A stretch of 64,000 nt of DNA from Pseudorasbora parva (GCF_024679245.1 NC_090188.1:38144992-38208991); one strand, 5' to 3'. Numbered from the stretch's first letter, positions 12,670 to 35,107 are shown. Made by a program: numbers and translations. The notes: generated from the letters alone by a model not told the origin.

Positions 12670-13645
12670 TAGGGCTGCACGTTTTCAAGTTTTTCATTAA
12701 CCGTTAACCGAGGCCCTTAGCGGTTAATACTCGGTTAACCATACTGTGCGTCAGGGTTATTTTTAGCTTATTAATTTGACGACCGCCATCTCGGTAGTGA
12801 ACGCGCCTATAGAGAGAAATGCACATCATGGATTACATAATCAGAGAGTAGCCTATTTCTTTTCGTTTTAAATTGTTAAAAGACATTTCAAGTTTCTTAA
12901 GATATATTTCATGTCTGCGAGGCGTACGCTGAGTTTCGATAAATTAGGATGAGATGCGCTTCAGTTTACGAGCAATGCGAGTGGTCGCGAGGGAAGCCTG
13001 CATGTTTAGGGCATGTAGTAAAAAATGCAGCCGAGAATGATTCACACAGCGTTTGACTCGCGCGGCTGATGAGCCTCTCCCGGCAGAGAGTTCAAGCATC
13101 TGTGAACTCGTCCCTTCAGCTCTGGCCATCTTGCTTTCAGTCCGCGATTAGCTTTTTTGTTTTCTTCATTACAGTTAAAGTAACCTCTGCTTTTCTCTAG
13201 TCATTCACAAGTTTCTCACTTCAAACTTTCTTTCTTCTGATCCGTTATGCACAGCGCGCGCGGCTCCCGCTCTGCTTCTACCCTAATGCGACTTTTAGTC
13301 CAGTGCGACGTATGTTATTTTCCTCTTCATGACGCATTTTTTGACTGATGCGACTCATACACCGGAGCGACTTATAGCCTGAAAAATGCGGTAAGCACTG
13401 CATTGCAATACTTGCATTTTGCCCCGTCACTCTCAATTTTAAAGTGCTCCCACGCTTTCTTTGCCCGCTTCATTGCCCGCTTAGAAAGCTGGTCATGACT
13501 TCCTTCTTGTGGATATTACAAATGTCTGGCAGCGCTCTTGCGGTCTCTAGGGGTGCAAACATATATTACAACTAAATTCAAAGCACGTCATTGACGCCAC
13601 TTAACCGAGCAAAATGTTTCAATCGGTTAACCATGGACACCCCTA
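12670..13645 (+). mobile_element. hAT non-autonomous element, complete
   Basis: The ends are TAGGGCTGCACG and the complement of TAGGGGTGTCCATGG, flanked by a perfect 8-bp duplication GTGGTTGT (12662-12669 and 13646-13653). Sub-terminal GGTTAACC-type words (CGGTTAACCAT at both ends) are typical of this fish hAT group. Inside, ~13280-13395 resembles a fragment of another fish element with a GCGACTTATAGCCTGAAAAA end. No transposase. Confidence 0.88.
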
Positions 13646-13653
13646 GTGGTTGT

Positions 13654-15859
<2,206 letters not shown>

Positions 15860-16130
15860 TTAGTTTATGTCATTGTAGGCAATTATCATCACGATTTCAT
15901 TTCAAGTGTTTGTTTTAAAAAAAGTTTAGTTTTAGTTAGTTATTTAATGCTATAAAAACGGGTGTGTGACTTCATGATTGACAGTTGAGCTCGACGTCTT
16001 CTCTGAGTGAAGTTGTCACTGAGGCACTAAGGGACTTTTTCAGGATTTTTGGGAGCAGATTGGAGCTTTTAGCTTTAGTTTCTACATTTCCATTACTTTT
16101 TATTTCACCGACATAATGAATTGTTCTGCA
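15860..16130. repeat. Dispersed repeat, related to 58108-58510
   Basis: The two loci share words such as ATGATTGACAG, CTTCTCTGAG and CACTAAGG in the same order and orientation. No ends could be defined, so the family is unassigned. Confidence 0.5.
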
Positions 16131-16182
16131 TCTGTGAGAGTGTGGACAGGCATTTGATATCGCGGGTGTACTTCCTGCTAGA

Positions 16183-16390
16183 GGTCGACCGATTAATCGG
16201 CACCAATAGCTGATTGGTGGAACAATCGGTTATCGTCAAAAATCAATACCGATAGTTTTTCCGGTTTGCGTCCATTGCGGAAGCGGCTAAGAAGGCTGCT
16301 GTCATTACACAGTAGCCTACGAGAGCTCTGAGAAGGTTCTGCTGGCATTATATAGCGCGAGAGCGGCCTCTAGAGGCCAAATAAAAAACT
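16183..16390 (+). mobile_element. 5' end of a hAT element
   Basis: It begins TAGAGGTCGACCGATTAATC, a well-known fish hAT terminus, followed by imperfect copies of CCGAT/ATCGG. No right end is found downstream, so it is truncated or diverged. The right boundary is approximate. Confidence 0.6.
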
Positions 16391-18539
16391 ATCACTGTTT
16401 ACATTAACACGTGAGGCTGCGCGCTTCACCGAACGCTGCACTGAGTGCGCTGACACATCTGACGCGCGTTTAAAACAGCGAAAGGGAAACGGTATGAATA
16501 CAGAACACTTCAGTACATGTTGCCAAATCATTATAACGTTTTTTTTTTTGGTGACTACTAGATGCTTTAGCAGTGAAAGAACAGCAGTATGTGTACTTTA
16601 CTTTGTCGTCGAGGCTGAGAGGAAATTCTAACATTAGCAGTAACATTTACCTCAAGCAGTTAAAGCGATGTAACAACTAGTGATGTAAGAAACCAGACTA
16701 TATGGTCATGCATCCGACAGAAATATAAACACATCAGAAACGCATTTGATTTCAATACATATTTTGTTATTTTGATAAGTGTCAAGTGTTCTAAAAAGCA
16801 AACTGTTTGGATTTATATGAAATAACACTTAATATAATACAGTAATCCATTATAATCCATTATATACAATATTCCATTTGTAACATTAAGTAAAGTTAAT
16901 ACATGCTGTAGAAGTATAATTCATTGTTAGTTTTATCTATTAACCTTTTTTATGCACTATGAACTAACATGAATGATTAAGATACAATTGTATTGCTCAG
17001 CTATTATTAAAAACATTATTACAATCTTTTTGTAAATCGAACTACAGTAAGCAGATATTTTTGAACACTGGCTGGTTATGTACATGCTCAAATTCATTTT
17101 GGATCATTTTTAACCCCAAAAAAGTTACGGACAGCAGCTTTAAATCACAATCACAATTTTTATCTGAAAAATCATGTAGTGTAATATAATGAAACAAAAA
17201 TCTGGTCATTTTATTTGAATTTTTAGCTTAACTCAAAATGGAGATTAAGAAAACAATTCTAAAAAGCCTCTGTGTTTTATGCCTTTTGTTTGCCTTATGA
17301 CATATGTCACCGATCGTTGTCAAAAGAATTACAATATGATTTTTTTTTGGTCTGATTCTCGCATCCTTGTTACAGATTGTCACCTTCAACACACATACTC
17401 CAATCAGGGCAGGAATCTTCAGTCCCCCTCCCGCGATTGCTTTAAGAACGGTACAAAGCAAGGCTGTTGAAAATGACCTTGGCAGTCAAAATTGGTTTAG
17501 AATTTCAGATACACTCTATTCATCAGCGTTTGCCCACACACGGCAGCCTTGCACTCAGAAAAGCTACCAGACAGTCATTTTTAAAGCAAACATTTGAATG
17601 GTTTTATTATGATAACCTGAAGAGTTGTTTGCACTGTATTGGAAAGACGCACCTGTGATTTTACTTTGGCGAATCTGCATTAGGACTGCACAAATTCTTA
17701 GCTGGATTTGGTATTCACTGTAATCTCATCCAAACCTGTATGAATGATCTTTCATCAAGTTCAAAAACAAAAAGGTGTTGTATGTATAGTAACAAGTTCT
17801 TTATACTAATTTGGATTACCACGGTTATGGGACAAAATGTGAGGTTCTGATGGCCTTGAATGCAACAAGTTCTTTCTCAAAATATTTGTAGAGTTTGACA
17901 TTATCACGGATTAGACTGCAAGGACTTTTTGTGCTGAGAAACGACCTACATGTTGCAGTGTTTTGGAAGCTCCTCTGGAATTCGCTCCAATGTTTTTTTT
18001 GAGCGGGAGGCGTGAGGATTGTGTGGAAACATTCCTTTGCTTGGCCGAGCTCCCGTGCTGGTGGAACGCTCCTCAGTTCTTGTGCAAATTTACCCTCAGC
18101 TCGCTCGCTCCCATTGTCAGCCTGTCAAGTCTGTTTTTATGTTTGTTGCTTGAATCCAATTATCCATGACCTGCAACAGAAGCCTGCACCTTTTCTCAGT
18201 ACGACAGACACTGGTTGCTAATTCTTTCATTGCACTTTCTGTTCTCTACCTTCATCAATTTTCAAACAGTGCTTGGAGAATCGCGTTTAAAGGGAATGAG
18301 ATCAGCTGTTTGCCAATAATGACCAAGTAAGCAGCTGAAATGTCTCGTAAAGGTCAGTACTTCAGAGAAGGGAGAGCGGCGTATACATGTTTTCAATTCC
18401 GAAAATCACCCTGAAATTAAATTCCTCTGCCTTAAATTGTCTTTTTCTGTCCTACTGAACCTTAAAGAATGATTTCATTCTCAGTGTTGGTGTTTATGAC
18501 GTCAAAGCTGACATAAATCATCTACATGTAATCATTGCT
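16391..18539. other. Unannotated AT-rich DNA
   Basis: No transposon ends, exons or RNA genes recognised. The small overlapping frames at 17228-17658 and 17963-18221 lack domain features and are probably chance. Confidence 0.4.
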
Positions 18540-19233
18540 TTAAAGGTGCACTATGTAGTATTTTTGCAGTAAAATATCCAAAAACCACTAGGCCAGTGTT
18601 ATATATTTTGTTCAGTTGAGTACTTACAATATCCCAAATGTTTCAAACTATTTGTAAATTGTGAGAAAATTGCTATTTTAACCAATGAACCGGGACATTT
18701 CAGCATAGCGTTTGAGCGAGTGGCATGTCTATCGTGTCATATCTGCGCTACCCTCGGTTTTATTCTGCAGAAGCGCTTTACTCTTAGCAGTGTTAACATG
18801 TCACAGCAGCGCCGACCGAACGCACAGAGGAACGTCATAGCATCATTTTAAACACACTTAAATGCATCTAATATGATAAACAGAGCTGCTTTACCTTATA
18901 ATCATGACCGGAAAAAGCAGAAGTGCAGGCACCCGGCGACTGTGTCCCGTCATAATAAAAGTCCCGGTACTCGTGAGCCGTGTGTTTGTGTAACAATCGC
19001 TCCAGCGGCCGTGTTCAGCTCCTCAACACTCGGTCCTGCTCTGCTTTACACTACAGTAACGTTAATAACCGCATCAATGAACATGATTTCTGCCCGAGTC
19101 CTATTTTCCACCGGCTGTGAGGTGAAGACCACATGTCCCAAGATGCTGCGCTCACACTTGGCTTCATCAAACTACGCCTTTGTTTAGAATAGGCGCCCTC
19201 TAGTGGACGGAAAGTCGCATAGTGCACCTTTAA
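18540..19233. mobile_element. TTAA-target miniature transposon
   Basis: TTAA (18540-18543 and 19230-19233) flanks inverted termini AGGTGCACTATG. This fits Kolobok or piggyBac-type insertion. The interior is non-coding; the 104-codon frame at 18873-19187 is not conserved. The right sub-terminus carries a perfect CTCF-type core (19193-19206). Confidence 0.82.
19193..19206 (-). promoter_or_regulatory. CTCF-like core motif in a TTAA element
   Basis: On the minus strand the site reads CCACTAGAGGGCGC, matching all 14 positions of the CTCF core CCASYAGRKGGCRS. It was contributed by the transposon's sub-terminal region. Binding is untested. Confidence 0.5.
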
Positions 19234-19296
19234 CATGTTTCTGCTTAAATGAAAACATGACATTTGCTAATTGCACAATCTGAGTTGTTTTAGAAC

Positions 19297-19400
19297 TAGG
19301 GATGGTATCGGCTCCGATCCGCCATTATTAGCCCGATCGGGTATTGTTCAGACAGGATCGATCCAAATCCGATACTGTGCGTATAATATTCTGTGTTATT
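19297..19400 (+). mobile_element. hAT 5' end fragment
   Basis: Starts TAGGGATGGTATCGG with sub-terminal CCGAT repeats, the pattern of fish hAT termini. No right end found. Confidence 0.45.
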
Positions 19401-20016
19401 GTTAAGCCCCAGTGCCTCACAAAAGACACAAAAACATAAAGCATCGTCAAAGCTTCGTGCACTATATTATAAGTGTTCTGAAGCCATTCCATAGTTTAAT
19501 GTGTGTACAGATGAATATTTAAGTTATTAAATTCAAGTTCACGTGAATGCTTCCCTCTGCTGCGGCTAAGGTCATTAAGAGTATTGTTGCTCCTTACCGG
19601 AAATGTTTTTTCAGACATTAGGACACCTGTTTCTAAAAACTTTGTTGTCAAACTATAACATTTCTGCAGCTCTTAGAAGTCACACAGAATCCCAATATAG
19701 AGTATCCAAGGAGTCAGACTGTTCTTTATGAGGACAACTGGCTTTTCAGGGAGCTCACGTCTCCACCATGTTCCTGTTCTTCTTCACTCGTTTCCTTTCT
19801 TACCTCTCACTTGTTTTTGCCCGCGGTGTTAAGAGAAGCCGGGAGCCGTAATCCTCGGCGCACATTGGGCCTGGCTACACACACACCAGCTGCTAGAAAG
19901 AGCTTAGCGCTCTAGATCTCACAATGGCAGGTGGCTGTAGCCCACTGCTTCACCACTTGGGTCATAAAGAGTCCCGTAGACCTTCAGACAACATCAGGTC
20001 CAAGCTTATCTACTCA
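19401..20016. other. Unannotated DNA left of the tandem array
   Basis: No feature recognised. Confidence 0.35.
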
Positions 20017-20232
20017 TTAGGGCCCAAGCCCTGAAAGGGCGAAGAGCCCTATTGTTCTTCTAAGGATTATTAGGGCCCAAGCCCTGAAAGGGCGCAGAGC
20101 CCTATTGTTCTTCTAAGGATTATTAGGGCCCAAGCCCTGAAAGGGCGAAGAGCCCTATTGTTCTTCTAAGGATTATTATTAGGGCCCAAGCCCTGAAAGG
20201 GCGCAGAGCCCTATTGTTCTTCTAAGGATTAT
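20017..20232 (+). repeat. Four tandem copies of a 53-56 bp hairpin unit
   Basis: Copies start with TTAGGGCCCAAGCCCTGAAA at 20017, 20070, 20123 and 20179. Each contains the stem-loop GCCCT-GAA-AGGGC and ends TTCTTCTAAGGATTATT. Copies differ by one base (GAAGAGC or GCAGAGC) and in number of ATT triplets. A single copy recurs at 29765-29819 inside array unit 4. This block takes the place of the GC-rich box that heads the other units. Confidence 0.9.
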
Positions 20233-21585
20233 TATTATTTATTATTATTTTTTTTACCGACTATTTGGGCATTTTTGGGGCCTTTCCCATGCTCGAAAAC
20301 TCTTGAAACTTTGCACACGCATCAGAATGCGCGGCCATCAGGGCCGGGCTGAGGCTGGGACCCGGGCGTGGCAAGGAGGCTCGACAGCGCCCCCTAAAGT
20401 GGGGTCTGAAAACGTGGTCTATAAATCAAACACACTTGCACGTACATATATGAAACTCGGTACACATATAGAGCTCATCGGGCCGAACAACTTTCGTGCT
20501 CTAAGTTATATGTCAGCCCAACACGAAGTGAGCTATTATGGGTTGTTCGGAAAACGCATGCTGTGGAATTTGCGATACTCCTCCTAGACGATTGACCCGA
20601 TCAGCACCAAACTCGGTCAGCATGAAGTCAAGACACTGAGGATGCTAAATTGCGAGCAACTTTCTGATATCTCAAACGGTTTGGCCGTGGCGAAGAGATG
20701 AATTTATGGCGAGAAAAGGGAAACAGGAAGTGTGTTATAACTTTTGCATACATTAATTCATTTTGATGAAACTTCAGCTGTGTGTTCGTTGTAAGAGGAC
20801 GATCACATGGATATGACTTTTGTGAGTCAAAGTTATAGCGCCACCAACTGGCAGCAGGAAGTGTGTCACTTTCAAAATTGCTTTAAATCCCCATCTTATT
20901 TTCACCCGATTTACTTCAAACTTCATCAGTATAATGTCAAAACATGGCAGATATAGACATATAAATGGATTCCTGATTCTAGAAAAACTGTTGTCATGGC
21001 AACGTGTCAAAGTCTAATAATCTTTTTTGGTGTTTTTGAGACTCTTCACATGCTTGAAATTGCATGAAACTCAACACACACATCAGACATGCTGTCCAGA
21101 AGATGCAAGCAAAGTTTCAGAAATGGGCGTGGTAGAGGGGCTCAGTAGCGCCATCTTTTGTCCAAAGTGGGGGGTTAGTTTTATCTACATTCACCAAACT
21201 CGGTATATATATTGTACATTTCGAGCCGGACAACTTTCTAATTTACAGTCATTAGCTGTGACCGACAGGAAGTCAGATAATTTGGTTGGAAGATAACAAG
21301 AAGTCGAAAGCGAGCTCTGAGTTTTTACCCTCTCCTCAAAAGCGATTCATTCAATCTCCTCCAAACTCGGACAACATGAAGTAAATATACAGAAGATGCT
21401 AAAATGCGAACGGTTATTGGATATCTCAAACGGTGTTCCCGTAGCAAAAGCCTAAAAAAGACCAAATAAGCACACAAGTGCCTGGTTCATAAATAAGGCT
21501 ATACTCCCACCTGCTGGTTATTCTATATATCACACTGTTTTTTGTTGTTGTTGTTTTTTCAACACTTATGCTCTCACTTAAATGA

Positions 21586-21599
21586 CCAGTAGAGGGCAA
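21586..21599 (+). promoter_or_regulatory. CTCF-like motif, one per array unit
   Basis: CCAGTAGAGGGCAA matches 13 of 14 positions of the CTCF core. The same site recurs in identical orientation at 25179-25192, 28252-28265, 30880-30893 and 34214-34227. Motif match only; no binding evidence. Confidence 0.4.
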
Positions 21600-21894
21600 T
21601 ATTGTATAAGTTTTCAAGCAAAAAACCTTGCCTCTGTGTGTGTGTGTGAATGGTTTTCTAGCCTGCTGGAGACTTAAACCTGAATGCACACAGACTCATG
21701 GGGACTTCCCAATGGGTACAAAAGCTTATAAATCAAACAGAATGAGTTCTTTTGAAAAGGTGAAAATGCAGAAAGTTTTGTGTGATGGGTAGGTTTAGGG
21801 TAGGAGCAGTGTAGGAGGACAGAATATATGGTTTGTACAGCATAAAAACCATTATGTCTATGCTGAGTCCCCAGAAAGATAGTGAACCAGACAT

Positions 21895-21932
<38 letters not shown>

Positions 21933-22044
21933 AGGGGGGGGGATGGGCTGCTTTATACCTGCAGCTTACTACAGTGTGTGTGTGTGTGTGTGTGTGTGTG
22001 GAGGGGGGGGTGGGGGTATGGGCCGGTTTATACTTGCAGCGTTA

Positions 22045-22103
<59 letters not shown>

Positions 22104-22404
22104 TCACTTTCTCTCGATGGTAATAATTGAACCGTTACATAACATAGGCTAATACAAATGTAAAAAATAAGTTAAAAAAATTAAAAAATACTTTGAATTA
22201 AATACAGGTTTCCTGGACTTACAAAATATTGCCCTGCAAAAGATAACTTTGCACATATTTGAAAATGACCTATTATATCCTATTACATTAGAATTCATCT
22301 ATAATTAAATTACATCATAGGTGTGGCTTGAAACTTTTCCCCACCGTTTAGACTTTACTATTATTGTTTTGCTGAAAATCATGTTTAATCTAAATCTCAC
22401 TTTG

Positions 22405-22541
<137 letters not shown>

Positions 22542-23051
22542 TTGTAGGGGGATGGTGCCAGCTTCATTTTGATTGTGAAAAGATTAGCTCATTGCTGTGT
22601 GCTTTGGCAAGCATTAAAGGATAAAAATATATATTATTCTGGGTTACAATAAAATTATAGAACCAGTTAATTTGTAACAATAGAAAAAACACATTTGAGT
22701 TTCCTTTTCAAACAATGAAGTTTGTGTAACCTAAAAATAAGCAGATTAATGCCTTTTATTTGTGAACGAAAATGAGAGCTAATGATATAGAATAACAAGA
22801 AGGGGGGAGTATAGCCTTAGTTAAGAACCAGGTTGGATATGTCCTTGAGAACACCGTTTTGAAGATAAAACTATTGTTATTGCAAAACAGTGTTTCCAGA
22901 CAGTGAAGAAAAAAAAACTTTCTCCCACTGTTTAGATTTTTTTTTTTTTGTTTGTTTCAAATCTTGTTTCTTTCGGAATTAGACTCTGCCTCTCTGTCTG
23001 TCGTCCCCCTCCCCCCTCACTCTCCCTCTCTGAGTTTCACTCTGTTTGGGT

Positions 23052-23100
<49 letters not shown>

Positions 23101-24064
23101 AGGGGGTCTCACTCTTTGTGTGTATCACCTTGTCTCTTGATTGTCATAATTTAAACCTTCATATCACAAATAACTCACTTTAGTGTGAAAAATAAGTTAA
23201 AAAAAAACAAAAAATATACTATATCTTTAATTAAAATACTGTCCTTCTGAACTTACAACATTTTGAGCTGCAAAATATACATTTGCACATAATTGAAAGT
23301 GACCCATTTTATCCTAATACATAAAAAAAAAAAAAAAATCTATATTTAAATTTCATAATAGGTGTGGCTTGTGGTCATAGGGGTACCAGCTGCTGTGATA
23401 CATGTGGCATATTAGAGCAATTTTCAAATATTCTCCTGTTTAAATGCATATTGCCTGTCGTGCACATTCTCAGCGGTATAAAAACATGCTGCATGTTTTA
23501 GAGAGGTCGACTTTGACCAGTAAATATATTCAGATGACTTTGATATCGTTATTTTAAATTTAATTACATTTAAACATTTAAAAGTGGCTGTTTATAATAC
23601 ACTTCCATAAAATGTATGCAGGCATATTCCTCTTACCTGACACTGATATTAAAATAATTTTTGTGGTTTCTGTGATTTGGCTTTATTTTTTATTATTTTT
23701 TATTTAAAAAAATATTGAATGCCACACATATTGAAATAAAAACAAGCATGCTTTTTGCTACATAAAATTGGTGAACAATCACAAGCTACGGTAGGTCAAA
23801 AACACATAAAGAGAAGTGTAAGGATAATACAACATCAGCATTTGGAAAGTATTCTGCACTCATTTTGAAATTGACATTTGACATCATCTGACATAAAATT
23901 AATGAATAAAATGTAATTGATCTCATAGATGTGAGTGTTGTGGTTCCTGATCATAGCAGCACCAGTTGCTGCAGTTAATGAGGTGAATTAAAATGACTTC
24001 GACATAGTCCCTTTATTTATTTTTTCCCATATTAAATGCCTATTGGCCTGCTGTGCACAGTTAA

Positions 24065-27111
<3,047 letters not shown>

Positions 27112-28563
27112 GCTGATGCCACCGGGGTGGCGGTGCCCCCGGCTTGGGCCCGTCATCGCTGCTCGCAGCTTTAATTATTTTTTTTTTTTGTTATTATTTA
27201 TTATTTTTTTACGCGACTATTTGGGCATTTTTGAGGCCCTTCCCATGCTCGAAAACTCTTGAAACTTTGCACGCGCATCAGAATGTGCGGCCATCAGGGC
27301 CGGGCTGAGGCTGGGACCCGGGCGTGGCAGGGGGGCTCAACAGCGCCCCCTAAAGTGGGGTCTGAAAACGTGGTCTATAAATCAAACACACTTGCACGTA
27401 CATATATGAAACTCGGTACACATATAGAGCTCATCGGGCCGAACAACTTTTGTGCTCTAAGTTATGCGTCAGCCCAACAGGAAGTGAGCTATTATGGGTT
27501 GTTCGGAAAACGCATGCTGTGGAATTTGCGATACTCCTCCTAGACGATTCACCCGATCAGCACCAAACTCGGTCAGCCTGAAGTCAAGACACTGAGGATG
27601 CTAAATTGCGAGCAACTTTTTGATATCTCAAACGGTTAGGCTGTGGCGAAGAGACGAATTTATGGCGAGAAAAAGGAAACAGGAAGTGTGTTATAACTTT
27701 TGCATACATTAATTCATTTTGATGAAACTTCAGCTGTGTGTTCGTTGTAAGAGGCCGATCACATGGATAGGACTTTTGTGAGTCAAAGTTATAGCGCCAC
27801 CAACTGGCAGCAGGAAGTGTCACTTTTGTCCAAAGTGGGGGGTTAGTTTTATCTACATTCACCAAACTCGGTATGTATATTGTACTTTTCGAGCCGGACA
27901 ACTTTCTAATTTACAGTCATTAGCTCTGACCAACAGGAAGTCAGATAATTTGGTTGGAAGATAACAAGAAGTGGAAAGCGAGCTCTGAGTTTTTACCTTC
28001 TCCTCAAAAGTGATTCATTCAATCTCCTCCAAACTCGGACAACATGAAGTAAATATACAGAAGATGCTAAAATGCGAACGGTTATTGGATATCTCAAACG
28101 GTGGTCCCGTAGCAAAAGGCTAAAAAAGACAAAATAAGCACACAAGTGCCTGGTTCATAAATAAGGCTATACTCCCACCTGCTGGTTATTCTATATATCA
28201 CACTGTTTTTTTTTTTTTTTTTTTTCAACACTTATGCTCTCCCTTAAATGACCAGTAGAGGGCAATATTGTATAAGTTTTCAAGCAAAAAACCTTGCCTC
28301 TGTGTGTGTGTGTGTGTGTGTGAGAATGGTTTTCTAACCTGGTGGGGACTTAAACCTGAATGCACACAGACTCATGGGGACTTCCCAATGGGTACAAAAG
28401 CTTATAAATCAGACAGAATGAGTTCTTCTGAAAATGTAAAAATGCTTGAAGTTTTGTGTGATGGGTAGGTTTAGGGGTAGGAGCAGTGTAGGGGGACAGA
28501 ATATATGGTTTGTACAGCATAAAAACCATTACGTCTATGAGTCCCCAAAAAGATTGTGAACTA

Positions 28564-28628
<65 letters not shown>

Positions 28629-28931
28629 AGAGAGAGGGAGGGGGGCTGATTTCTACCTTCAGCTTACTACAGTGTGTCTGTGTGTGTGTGGGGGGGGGGG
28701 GGGGGGGGGGGAGTGGGAGGGGGGGGCTGATTTCGAACTTTAGCTTACTACTGTGTGTGTGTGTGTGTGTGTGTGTGTTGTTCTAGCCTGGTGGGGACTT
28801 CAACCTGAATGCACACAGACTCATGGGGACTTCCCAATGGGTACAGAAGCTTATAAATCAAACAGAAGGAGTTCTTTTGAAAATGTAAAAATGCAGAAAT
28901 GTGTGTGATGGGTAGGTTTAGGGGCAGGTCA

Positions 28932-28964
<33 letters not shown>

Positions 28965-29701
28965 TGTGTGGGGAGGGAGTCTCTCACTCTGTGTGTGTCA
29001 CCTTGTCTCTTGTGTTTTCATAATTTAACCCTTTCATATCATAGGCTATCACAAAAATCTATCACTTTATTGTGAAAAATAAGTAAAAAACTAAAACATA
29101 TATTATATCTTTAATTAAATACTGGTCTTCTGAACTTACAAAATTTTGAGCTGCAAAAAATACATTTGCACATAATTGAAAGTGATATCCTAATACTTTT
29201 AATTGTTTTCTATAACATGGGCTTTAAAGAAGGTCATGTGCTGTGTTTGCAAAGATCACGTATGACACCTCTTTAAACTAATTATTTATTGATAGAATTC
29301 AAATGGATAAAATTTTTTAATTTCACATGATTTTATAAAAGTGGCTGTTTATTATAAACTTCCATAAAATATATGCACGCATATTACTCTTCCCTGACAC
29401 TGATATTAAAATCATTGTTGCGGTCTCTGTGATTTGGCTTAATTTTAAGAGAGGTGTCAGGATAATACAACTTCAGCATTTGGACAGTATTCTGCACTCA
29501 TTTTGAAATTGACATTTGACATCACCTGACATAAAATTAATGAATAAAATGTAATTGATCTCAGAGATGTGAGTGTTGTGGTTCCTGGTCATAGCAGCAC
29601 CAGTTGCTGCAGTTAATGAGGTGAATTCAAATGACTTTGACATAGTCCCTTTTTTTTTTTTTCCCATATTAAATGCCTATTGGCCTGCTGTGCACAGTTA
29701 A
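27112..29701 (+). repeat. Tandem array unit 3 (shortest)
   Basis: Same order as unit 2: GC-rich box, T/A tract, sub-repeat block with the shared 286-bp deletion, CTCF-like motif, two modules (28336-28628 and 28787-28935), TG tracts, and an AT-rich tail. Its sub-repeat block head (GGCTGGGACCCGGGC, CCTAAAGTGGGGTC) resembles unit 1 more than units 2, 4 and 5, suggesting exchange between units. A G-run at 28690-28711 is a likely assembly hazard. Confidence 0.85.
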
Positions 29702-33109
<3,408 letters not shown>

Positions 33110-34633
33110 GCTGATGCCACCGGCTTGGGCCCGTCATCGCTGCTCGCAGCTTTAATTATTATTATTATTATTATCTTTTCGCCTTTTGGGCATTTTTGGG
33201 GCCCTTCCCATGCTCGAAAACTCTTGAAACTTTGCACACGCATCGGAATGCGCGGCCAACAGGGTCGGGCAGAGGCCTTTGCCCCGGGCGTGGCAGGGGG
33301 GCTCAACAGCGCCCCCTTGATAAACTGGGTCTATATATTAAACACACTTGCACGTACATGTATGAAACTCGGTACACTTATAGATCTCATCGGGCCAAAC
33401 AACTTCCGCACTCATAGTCATAAGCTTTGCCCAACAGGAAGTGAGCTATTATGGGTTGTTCGGAAAACGCATGCTCTGGAATTTGCGATACTCCTCCTAG
33501 ACGATTCACCCGATCAGCACCAACCTCGGTCAGCATGAAGTCAACACACTGAGAATGCTAAATTGCAAGCAACTTTTTGATATCTCAAACGGTTTGGCCG
33601 TGGCGAAGAGACAAATTTATGGCGAGAAAAGGGAAACAGGAAGTGTGTTATAACTTTTGCATACATTAATTCATTTTGATGAAACTTCAGCTGTGTGTTC
33701 GTTGTAAGAGGCCGATCACATGGATATGACTTTTGTGAGTCAAAGTTATAGCGCCACCAACTGGCAGCAGGAAGTGTGTCACTTTTGTCCAAAGTGGGGG
33801 GGTTAGTTTTATCTACATTCACCAAACTCGGTATATATATTGTACATTTCGAGCCAGACAACTTTCTAATTTACAGTCATTAGCTCTGACCAACAGGAAG
33901 TCAGATAATTTGGTTGGAAGATAACAAGAAGTGGCAAAGCGAGCTCTGAGTTTTTACCTTCTCCTCAAAAGTGATTCATTCAATCTCCTCCAAACTCGGA
34001 CAACATGAAGTAAATATACAGAAGATGCTAAAATGCAAACGGTTATTGGATATCTCAAACGGTTTTCCCGTAGCAAAAGCCTAAAAAACACAAAATAAGA
34101 ACACAAGTTCCTGGTTCATAAATAAGGCTATACTCCCACCTGCTGGTTATTCTCTATATCACACTGTTTTTTTTTTTTTTTTTTTTTCAACACTTATGCT
34201 CTCACTTAAATGACCAGTAGAGGGCAATATTGTATAAGTTTTCAAGCAAAAAAAACTTACCTCTGTGTGTGTGTGTGAATGGTTTTCTAGCCTGGTGGGG
34301 ACTTAAACCTGAATGCACACAGACTCATGGGGACTTCTCAATGGGTACAAAAGCTTATAAATCAGACAGAATGAGTTCTTTTAAAAAGGTGAAAATGCAG
34401 AAAGTTGTGTGATGGGAAGGTTTTGGGGCAGGAGCAGTGTAGAAGGACAGAATATATGGTTTGTACAGCATAAAAACCATTACATCTATGGTGAGTCCCC
34501 AGAAAAAGATAGTGAACCAGACATGAGTGTGTGTGTGTGTGTGTGTGTGAGGGGTGGGGGGTGAAGGGGGGTGTTGTGGATGGGGGGATGGGCTGAGCTG
34601 ATTTGAGTTGCCTGCAGCATACTTCAGCATTAC

Positions 34634-34750
<117 letters not shown>

Positions 34751-35007
34751 GTTCTAGCCTGGTGGGGACTTCAACCTGAATGCACACAGACTCATGGGGA
34801 CACGTCACTGTAGGGGCCTAAATTGAGGTCCCAATGGGTACAAAAGCTTATAAATCATACAGAATGAGTTCTTTTGAAAATGTAAAAATGCAGAAAGTTT
34901 TGTGATGGGTAGGTTTAGGGGTAGGGGCAGGAGGACAGAATATATGGTTTGTACAGCATAAAAACCATTACGTCTATGAGTCCCCAGAAAGATAGTGAAC
35001 CAGACAT

Positions 35008-35107
<100 letters not shown>

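Noticed and set aside
20017..20232. Interstitial telomere repeat because of recurring TTAGGG
   Set aside because: TTAGGG occurs once per 53-56 bp as part of TTAGGGCCCAAG, not as tandem hexamers.
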